64,000 bases of DNA from Ezakiella coagulans (lineage in GTDB: Bacteria > Bacillota > Clostridia > Tissierellales > Peptoniphilaceae). The notes under the pieces were generated by a model. That model did not search any database and had not been told where the DNA came from. It was given only the letters and a program-made list of their open reading frames with translations. Of this stretch, positions 57,495 to 64,000 are shown piece after piece (the first letter of the stretch is position 1; every line of letters starts with the position of its first letter). The stretch covers positions 1 through 64,000 of the forward strand of contig NZ_QEKV01000006.1 of NCBI RefSeq assembly GCF_003096635.1, read 5' to 3'. The position numbers were made by a program, and so were the translations under genes.

Positions 57495-58422
57495 TTTTCT
57501 CCTCGCTTTCAATGAATTTTACTACTTCTGAAACATTGTTAAATTCATTTACATCTATCATTTTTACATTTGAATCGTTTCTAAACCATGTCAGTTGTCT
57601 TTTTGCATAGTTTCTTGAAAATTGCTTGAGTTTATCAATTGCAAAATCATAATCCCACTCACCTTCAAGATATTTTATGATTTCTTTATATCCAATCGCC
57701 TGCATGGATTGATTTTCTTTTGTAATGCCATTACTCATAAGGTTCTTAACTTCGTCAATCAATCCTTCCTCAAGCATTATATCTACTCTTTTATTTATTC
57801 TATCGTATAATAAATCTCTTTGCATTTCAAGGGCGTAATAGCTGAAAGTTATATTATTATTAATTTCTCTTATTGAATTGAAAGTATCTGAAAATTTATT
57901 TCCGGTACAAATAAAATACTCAATAGCCCTTATATTTCTTTTAGTATCATTCACGTTTATTCTATCAAAAGATTTTTTATCGATATAAAAAAGTGCATCT
58001 CTAATATGATCTATGCCTTTTTCTTCATACATTTCATAAATTTTTTCACGCACAAAATCGTCTTGACTGTTGTCGTCTAGATTCATATCATAAATCAATG
58101 AGTTTATATAAAAACCGGTTCCGCCACAGACAATCGGAATTTTATTTTTCGCATGTAATTCATTTATTATATTAAATGCATCTTCTCTATATTCTTTAAC
58201 GCTATAATTCTCGTAAGGCTCTTTAATGTCAATCAAATGATGCTTGATTCCTTGCATCTCTTCAGTGGTAACTTTCGCACTTCCAATATCACAACCTCTA
58301 TAAATTTGAATCGAATCTGCCGAAATAATTTCAGTATTAAGCGCTTTTGCAAGTTCAATAGATGTCTTTGTTTTTCCGACAGCTGTAGGTCCTGCAATAA
58401 TAATTATATGTGGCTTATTCAT
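57478..58422 (-). CDS. miaA: tRNA dimethylallyltransferase MiaA
   Basis: 314 residues from the ATG at 58422, preceded by GAGAGG inside mutL; the longer reading to 58437 is rejected. It prenylates A37 of tRNAs that read codons starting with U. P-loop: IIIAGPTAVGKTKTS. Other family blocks are EIISADSIQIYRGCDIGSAK, GGTGFYINSLIYD and AIGYKEIIKYLEGEWD. It provides the substrate for MiaB, encoded at the right edge. Overlaps mutL by 8 bases and the lyase gene by 17. Confidence 0.96.
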   Translation of the reverse strand: MNKPHIIIIAGPTAVGKTKTSIELAKALNTEIISADSIQIYRGCDIGSAKVTTEEMQGIKHHLIDIKEPYENYSVKEYREDAFNIINELHAKNKIPIVCGGTGFYINSLIYDMNLDDNSQDDFVREKIYEMYEEKGIDHIRDALFYIDKKSFDRINVNDTKRNIRAIEYFICTGNKFSDTFNSIREINNNITFSYYALEMQRDLLYDRINKRVDIMLEEGLIDEVKNLMSNGITKENQSMQAIGYKEIIKYLEGEWDYDFAIDKLKQFSRNYAKRQLTWFRNDSNVKMIDVNEFNNVSEVVKFIESEEKNEGFL

Positions 58423-60322
58423 GTAATAGCCTCTCAATAAATCTCACTTCATCGACGATTGTGAAAATATTTTTCCCTTGCGGAGATGTTAAAGAGTTCT
58501 TCGAATTTAAAACATCATATAAAATCTGTTTGATTTCATTAACATTCGCAAGTCTAGAACTGTTAGATGCAATTTTACTTAGACTAGAAATAAGCGACTT
58601 TTCTGTAATATTTTTATGATTATTTCCACCTTCTATCGTGTACACCAAATCATCAAAATTGCTTTTTATAAATTTATCACTTATGAGAGAAGGCACTCCA
58701 TGCAATACAACTGTATTCTCGCCCATAATTGAAATATCGAAACCCAATTCACTCAAAATCTCAATATTTTCTTCAATTTTTTCCAATGTTCCGCGATCAT
58801 AGTTATAAACAAATGGCTCTAAAACAGTTTGCGTTCCAACAGATTTATTTGCATAATCAGAATTTATTTTATCATACAAAGATCTCTCAATTGCATTTTT
58901 TATATTAACCACAATCATACAGTTTTTAGGTTTATTTTCAATCAAAAAGTAATTATTAAAAACTATTCCAAGTGGAATATTAAAATTCCACATTCCATCA
59001 ATTGGAAGCAAAGTTTCAATACTCGTCTCTGTATTTTTGATAACTTCTTCTTTTTTAACAACCATATTAGGGATTTCAAACTGAAAATCAGAATCTATAA
59101 TTTCATCCGAATCATTATCTGTTTCAAATTTATAATCATTTCCATCATCAGCAGCAGTCTCAATATTATAATAATCCATATTTAAGCTGCTCTTTATATT
59201 TTGAGGCGAATTTTTAACTGAATCTTCAGCATCATCCATTTGCTGATTCTCCAAAGATATTTCTTCATCATTAACTTCTTCGTCTTCCACAGTAAAAGAA
59301 ATGCTTTCTTCACTTGAAGCACTCACAACGTCTTTATTTGATTTTAAAACTTCATAAATTGAACTTTCAACTAAATATTTAACCTTGTCAAAATCATTAA
59401 ACTTAACAAATTTTTTCGAAGGATGAATATTGACATCAACTGAATTTTTTGGCACTGTTAGAAAAATAAAATAAACCGGTCTTCTGTTTTTGGGAATTAT
59501 TCCATAATAAATACCGTCTATTAATTTCTCGAGCTCTTTATTCTCTGTAATTCTGCCATTTACAAACAAAAGAGACTTGTTTTGTCCTACAGTTGAATTG
59601 TCACTGTTTCCAATTAGACCATAGACTTTATAATCGTCAAATGTTTTATCGATCTCAATTGTCTTTGTAGCAGTGTTTAAATCATAAACTTCCAAAATCG
59701 TCGTTTTAAGATTACCTGAACCACTTGTATTAATCACCGTTCTACCATTTGATATAAGTCTGAAGGATGTGCTGTAATAAGCGACTGCCATGGTTTCAAT
59801 AAGAGATATTATTTGATTTTCTTCAGTTCTGTCCGACGCAAGAAAGTCGCGTCTCACTGGCATATTTTTAAAAAGATTCGAAGACTCAATAGTAGTTCCA
59901 TAGTTCGTTACAGCCTCCCCTTTTGAAACAAATTCCCCGAAAGAATATTTTATATTAAGACCAACATTTTCTTCATGCGTCTTTGTGGAAAGCGAAACTT
60001 CCGAAACATTTTGAATAGAATTTAATGCCTCACCCCTGAATCCTCTTGTATCGAGCGAGAACAAATCTTCGAAGTTTGTAATTTTTGAAGTGAAATGCTT
60101 CTTAAAAACATTAGGCAAATCCTCATCAAAAATCCCAGAACCGTTGTCTGTAACTCTGATATAGTCCTTCCCACCTCTTTTTATTTCAACCACAATATCC
60201 GTTGCACCGGCGTCAATGGAGTTCTCAACCAATTCTTTAATGATTGAAACAGGTCTGTTTATAATTTCACCCGCCGCAATATTTTCAATTGTCTTATTGT
60301 CGAGTTTTATAATTTTTTTCAT
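58415..60322 (-). CDS. mutL: DNA mismatch repair protein MutL, endonuclease motif lost
   Basis: 635 residues. The N-terminal GHKL ATPase is intact: ENSIDAGATDIVVEIK, VTDNGSGI and TRGFRGEALNSI. A long acidic linker (about 335-435) follows. In the C-terminal domain the endonuclease motif DQHAxxER is replaced by NIKNAIER (residues 473-480), so the metal-binding Asp and His are gone. The CPHGRP-type motif near the C-terminus reads SPQGKN (613-618), lacking Cys and His. Endonuclease activity as known for B. subtilis MutL is therefore unlikely. One base separates it from mutS, so the two are cotranscribed. Confidence 0.95.
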   Translation of the reverse strand: MKKIIKLDNKTIENIAAGEIINRPVSIIKELVENSIDAGATDIVVEIKRGGKDYIRVTDNGSGIFDEDLPNVFKKHFTSKITNFEDLFSLDTRGFRGEALNSIQNVSEVSLSTKTHEENVGLNIKYSFGEFVSKGEAVTNYGTTIESSNLFKNMPVRRDFLASDRTEENQIISLIETMAVAYYSTSFRLISNGRTVINTSGSGNLKTTILEVYDLNTATKTIEIDKTFDDYKVYGLIGNSDNSTVGQNKSLLFVNGRITENKELEKLIDGIYYGIIPKNRRPVYFIFLTVPKNSVDVNIHPSKKFVKFNDFDKVKYLVESSIYEVLKSNKDVVSASSEESISFTVEDEEVNDEEISLENQQMDDAEDSVKNSPQNIKSSLNMDYYNIETAADDGNDYKFETDNDSDEIIDSDFQFEIPNMVVKKEEVIKNTETSIETLLPIDGMWNFNIPLGIVFNNYFLIENKPKNCMIVVNIKNAIERSLYDKINSDYANKSVGTQTVLEPFVYNYDRGTLEKIEENIEILSELGFDISIMGENTVVLHGVPSLISDKFIKSNFDDLVYTIEGGNNHKNITEKSLISSLSKIASNSSRLANVNEIKQILYDVLNSKNSLTSPQGKNIFTIVDEVRFIERLLHE

Positions 60323-60323
60323 A

Positions 60324-62900
60324 TTATTCCTTCGCTTTTTTAATAATATTGTTTATTTCCATCATAGCATCAATCGGTGTCATCGAATTTATATCAAGAC
60401 TCAAAATATAATCCCTCAATTGATTGTCTACTCCAACCGGTTCTTCCTCGTAACTGTTGTTTAAGAAATCAACTTGTCTTCCATTTCTATAATTAATTTC
60501 CGCATCTTTCTGGAATTTTCGTGCTTTTGAAATAACTTCATCCGGCAGTCCTGCAAGTTTTGCAACATGGATACCATAACTCTTTGATGTAATGCCCGGT
60601 TTAACTTTCCTCAAAAACATTATATCGTTTCCTTCTTCTTTAATTGTAAGAGTAAGATTGAAAATTATGTTTGAAAGCGATTCCAAATTGGACAATTCTT
60701 GATAGTGAGTTGAAAACAAAGTAAAAGCTTTAACTCTATCAGTTATATATAAAACAACCGCTTTTGCAATCGCCATTCCGTCAAATGTGCTTGTGCCTCT
60801 GCCGACTTCATCTAAAATTATAAGTGAATTTTTTGTGGCATTCTTCAAAATATAGCTTACTTCGCTCATTTCAACCATAAATGTAGACTTTCCGGAATAT
60901 AGCGAATCACTTGCTCCTATTCTTGTAAATATTTTATCCACAACACTCAAATCGCCTGAATCCGCAGGAATAAACGATCCGATTTGTGCCATTATTTGTA
61001 TTATGGCAACCATTCTCATATATGTGGACTTACCACTCATGTTAGGACCTGTTATTATCGCAACTCTGTCGAGCGAATTTAAGTTCACGTCGTTTGGTAT
61101 AAACTCTTCCAACCCATTCATCATTTCTATAACCGGGTGTCTGGCGTTTACAAGCTCTATTCTAGACTCTGTGTTAAACTTCGGTCTGATATACCTATTC
61201 TCTCTTGCAACCGTACTAAGAGCAATATAGACGTCAATTTCAGCGAGATCAAATGCAAGCTTCTTTAAAGATGGAATGAACTCCATAAATGAATCCAACA
61301 TCTCAAAATATATATTTTTTTCTAGTGCAAGTGCAATACTTGAAGAATTTAATACATTGTACTCAATCTCTCTAAGCTTTTTCGTCTTATATCTTTCTGC
61401 ATTCTTTAAAGTTTGAGTTCTTTCAAACTCATCAGAAACCTTGTCCGCTTGTCCCTTTGAGACCTCAATATAATAGCCGGCAAGTTTATTGTATTTAATC
61501 CTTAAAGTTTTTATATCCGTCTTTGCTCTTAGCTCATTTTCATAATTAATAAGTTTATCGGTAATTTCGGTCTTGTCGTCTCTTATTTCGTCGAGCTCAC
61601 TGTTGTATCCGTGTCTAATAACATAACCGTCATTTATTGACATCGACGGTTCATCAGCTATTGCATCTTGAAGTTTCTTATAAATCTCTTTGTGCTCATC
61701 CAGGTCTGAAAGTCTTTTCATGGCATCTGAACCAAGTGCAGAGATTTCATCTTTAATGAGCGGAATGATTCGAAGTGTTTCTTTTAGATTCAATAAATCC
61801 TGCGGAGAAGCGGATTTTTCAGAAATCTTTGACGCAATTCTTTCTATGTCAAAAGTCTTAGATAATAAATTTTTAATAGTTTCCGCTTCAATAGGATTGT
61901 TGTAAAAAACTTCCACAACATTTTGTCTATAAGATATCTCGCGAATATCTTTTAACGGTCTTTCGATAATAGCCTTGAGTCTTCTTGCACCTTTCGATGT
62001 TATAGTCTTGTCCAAAATCGAAAGTAGACTTCCCTTCTTAGTGTTATCGGTAATGTTTTTTGAAAGCTCAAGATTTCTTATAGCACTCTCGTCGAGCTCA
62101 AGATATTTTGAAATATCATATGAAATAATACTATCTATATGTTTTAAATTTATATTTTTATTTTCAAATAAATATTTAAACAAATTTAAAATAGAAAATC
62201 TTAAATTTACAATATTTTTTTGTGCATTAATATCTATTCCAGTAAATTCTGAAATCTTTTCTTTTATTTCTTCAAAATTCGGCACTTCATTTTTAAGAAC
62301 TGTATAATAACCGAGCTCTTTAAATTTGGAATATAGTTTAACGTCATTTACAATTATTTCTTTCGGATGTATCCTCATAACCTCATCATAAATGCTCTTA
62401 AAAGAATCAAACACAAAATCATTTGAAACATAAAGTTCCCCTGTCGAAATATCAGCATATGCAATTGAAATATTTTCGTCTACATAAATTGACGCCAAAA
62501 AATTGTTGTCATCATCAGATAAATACTCCGTATCTATTATGGTGCCAGGAGTATAAATTTTTATTATTCCTCTTTCGACAAGTGCCTTCCCTTGCCCCGG
62601 CTCTTCCAATTGCTCGCAAATTGCGACCTTGTAATTATTTTCTATTAATTTTTTTACATAAGTAAGCGATGCGTGATGCGGCACTCCACACATCGGTGCT
62701 CTCTCCTCAAGACCGCAGTCCCTTCCGGTGAGAGCAAGCCCCAAAACTCTCGAGGCTTCTATTGCATCGTCAAAAAACATCTCATAAAAATCACCGATTC
62801 TATACATCAAAATAGAATCCAATGCCTGATCTTTTATGGATGCGTATTGCCTCATCATTGGCGTTAACTTTTCTTTGTCTATGCTTTCAAATAAACTCAT
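60324..62900 (-). CDS. mutS: DNA mismatch repair protein MutS
   Basis: 858 residues. The mismatch-reading motif is YRIGDFYEMFFDDA (Phe-x-Glu). Walker A is GPNMSGKSTYMR, Walker B LIILDEVGRGTSTFDG, with the following STHYQELSNL. The full lever and clamp region lies between, and CGVPHHASLTYVKKLIENNYKVAICEQ covers two N-terminal blocks. Length and domain order match MutS1. The C-terminal helix-turn-helix dimer region (about 800-858) is present. The ATG shares one base with the miaB stop. Confidence 0.96.
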   Translation of the reverse strand: MSLFESIDKEKLTPMMRQYASIKDQALDSILMYRIGDFYEMFFDDAIEASRVLGLALTGRDCGLEERAPMCGVPHHASLTYVKKLIENNYKVAICEQLEEPGQGKALVERGIIKIYTPGTIIDTEYLSDDDNNFLASIYVDENISIAYADISTGELYVSNDFVFDSFKSIYDEVMRIHPKEIIVNDVKLYSKFKELGYYTVLKNEVPNFEEIKEKISEFTGIDINAQKNIVNLRFSILNLFKYLFENKNINLKHIDSIISYDISKYLELDESAIRNLELSKNITDNTKKGSLLSILDKTITSKGARRLKAIIERPLKDIREISYRQNVVEVFYNNPIEAETIKNLLSKTFDIERIASKISEKSASPQDLLNLKETLRIIPLIKDEISALGSDAMKRLSDLDEHKEIYKKLQDAIADEPSMSINDGYVIRHGYNSELDEIRDDKTEITDKLINYENELRAKTDIKTLRIKYNKLAGYYIEVSKGQADKVSDEFERTQTLKNAERYKTKKLREIEYNVLNSSSIALALEKNIYFEMLDSFMEFIPSLKKLAFDLAEIDVYIALSTVARENRYIRPKFNTESRIELVNARHPVIEMMNGLEEFIPNDVNLNSLDRVAIITGPNMSGKSTYMRMVAIIQIMAQIGSFIPADSGDLSVVDKIFTRIGASDSLYSGKSTFMVEMSEVSYILKNATKNSLIILDEVGRGTSTFDGMAIAKAVVLYITDRVKAFTLFSTHYQELSNLESLSNIIFNLTLTIKEEGNDIMFLRKVKPGITSKSYGIHVAKLAGLPDEVISKARKFQKDAEINYRNGRQVDFLNNSYEEEPVGVDNQLRDYILSLDINSMTPIDAMMEINNIIKKAKE

Positions 62901-64000
62901 TAAACCATCCGTCCAAAACTTGTAAAAGTATTAATCTTCTCTATTTCAACCTCAACAATTTTTCCGATATCTTCCCTATCTCCTTCAAAAACGACAAGAC
63001 GTCCATAAGGATTTCTTCCCTCGAGTGTGTGCTCAGTTTCATTATATGATTCAACCAAAACCTCATATCGATTTCCAATTGTACCTTCGTGATTTTCCAG
63101 CTGAATGCTATTCATTAAATCGGTCAATCGATTGAATCTATCTTTCAGAATACTATCATCTATTTCTTTAAGCTTCGCCGCTGGTGTATTTGGTCTTGGG
63201 CTGAAAATAAATGTAAATGCACTGTCATACCTAACTTTTTTGACGATATCCAAAGTCTTTTCGAAATCTTCTTCCGTCTCTGTCGGGTATCCGACAATAA
63301 TATCTGTTGAAAGCGAAATGTCTGGTCGAATCTGTTTTACCTTGTCGACAATATACATATACTTTTCAATATCATAATGCCTGTTCATATCCTTTAAAAC
63401 CTTATCCGAGCCTGATTGAATCGGAAGATGAAGCTGAGGCATGAGCTTGTCAAGTTTTCCATAAAGCTCCAAAAAATCATCAGTTATATCTCTCGGATGC
63501 GGAGTCATAAACCTTATTCTCTTTAAATCTCTAATCTTATTAAGTTCGACAAGAAGCTCGGCAAAACTTCTTCTGGGCGTCAAAGTCTTACCAAAAGAAT
63601 TTACATTTTGCCCAAGAAGCATTATTTCCTTAACTCCGTCTTGAACCAAAAACTTGACCTCATCAACTATATCTTCTACAGTCCTAGAAGTCTCTCTTCC
63701 TCTTGTATAAGGCACGATGCAATATGTGCAGAAATTATTGCATCCATAAGTAATATTTACAAATGACTTGTATTTAAAAGGCCTTATTGCATCAAAAGTT
63801 TTATCTGTATATTCATTTTTTTCAAGAACTTCGACAATTCGTTCTCCGGTTGCAAGATGCCTCTCAAGTAAACTTCTAAAATTATCTATATTATTTGTTC
63901 CAAATATAATCTTTACGTTTTTAAATTTAGATATAATCTCATTTCTAATTTCTTCAGACTGCATCATACAGCCACAAATGCAAATAATTTTTTCATCATA
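62900..64000 (-). CDS. miaB: tRNA-2-methylthio-N6-dimethylallyladenosine synthase MiaB (5' end off window)
   Basis: About 367 residues of the C-terminal part are visible; the frame stays open to the right edge, so the gene is partial. The first visible residues contain CICGCMMQ, the third conserved Cys of the N-terminal domain, showing that the start is outside the window. The radical SAM motif is CNNFCTYCIVPYTRGRETSR, and a TRAM domain forms the C-terminus. It methylthiolates i6A37 made by MiaA, encoded in the same unit. RimO, its paralogue, is at 45955. Confidence 0.94.
   Translation of the reverse strand, partial: YDEKIICICGCMMQSEEIRNEIISKFKNVKIIFGTNNIDNFRSLLERHLATGERIVEVLEKNEYTDKTFDAIRPFKYKSFVNITYGCNNFCTYCIVPYTRGRETSRTVEDIVDEVKFLVQDGVKEIMLLGQNVNSFGKTLTPRRSFAELLVELNKIRDLKRIRFMTPHPRDITDDFLELYGKLDKLMPQLHLPIQSGSDKVLKDMNRHYDIEKYMYIVDKVKQIRPDISLSTDIIVGYPTETEEDFEKTLDIVKKVRYDSAFTFIFSPRPNTPAAKLKEIDDSILKDRFNRLTDLMNSIQLENHEGTIGNRYEVLVESYNETEHTLEGRNPYGRLVVFEGDREDIGKIVEVEIEKINTFTSFGRMV

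Overview
The window is a gene-dense, low-GC bacterial chromosome segment from a Firmicute of the Clostridia/Tissierellia type. The evidence is: AT-rich codon use; strong AGGAGG-type ribosome sites; TTGACA/TATAAT promoters with 17-base spacers; a T-box leader; the SCIFF peptide and its radical-SAM maturase (a hallmark of Clostridia); and the order queA-tgt-yajC-scfA-scfB-secD-secF-recJ-rel-dtd. Lipoprotein lipoboxes and the absence of outer-membrane genes point to a monoderm. No rRNA, tRNA, insertion sequence, prophage or CRISPR array was seen. The genus cannot be named from this sequence.

Layout. 1-7.1 kb: a leftward MltG-like-domain protein, then an rluA-type pseudouridine synthase, a lipoprotein GH3 hexosaminidase, a two-component system with a large unknown lipoprotein, and a small membrane protein. 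7.2-7.9 kb: a leftward pair, recX and a GIY-YIG protein. 7.9-11.6 kb: FHA-RodA-PbpA cell-elongation cassette and a CBS-ACT protein. 11.7-17.2 kb: ruvC-ruvA-ruvB, a SpoIID-like protein, queA and tgt. 17.3-25.8 kb: yajC, the SCIFF pair, secD-secF, recJ, rel and dtd. 25.8-32.9 kb: nitroreductase, transaldolase, glpX, rpmE, prmC, prfA and two oxidoreductases. 33-38.4 kb: T-box, ileS, a PpiC-like isomerase and a divergent RelA/SpoT-domain protein. 38.6-40 kb: three small, poorly known genes. 40.1-54.4 kb: pnp, then dut-uppP-ftsK-rimO-pgsA-cinA-recA, a metallophosphoesterase with a three-piece Rad50-like ATPase, and rny. 54.4-55.2 kb: an AT-rich gene-free stretch. Then a Xer-type recombinase. From 56.2 kb to the right edge all genes point left: miaB (partial)-mutS-mutL-miaA and a methionine gamma-lyase-family gene.

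How it fits together. Much of the window serves genome maintenance: RuvABC, RecJ, RecA, RecX, MutS/MutL, Dut, an SbcCD-like complex, FtsK and Xer. The rest is translation, RNA modification, secretion and cell-wall growth. Many genes overlap by 1-20 bases, implying long translationally coupled operons.

Points worth following: (1) a Rad50/SbcC-type ATPase encoded as three overlapping ORFs split at a hook-like CxxC, directly after recA; (2) an IleS whose HIGH signature reads GIHH, the swapped GXHH form linked to mupirocin hyper-resistance in IleS2 enzymes; (3) a MutL that has lost the DQHA endonuclease residues; (4) a 28-base dif-like palindrome in the leader of the xer gene, beside an AT-rich island and a convergent strand switch; (5) a second, divergent RelA/SpoT-domain protein.
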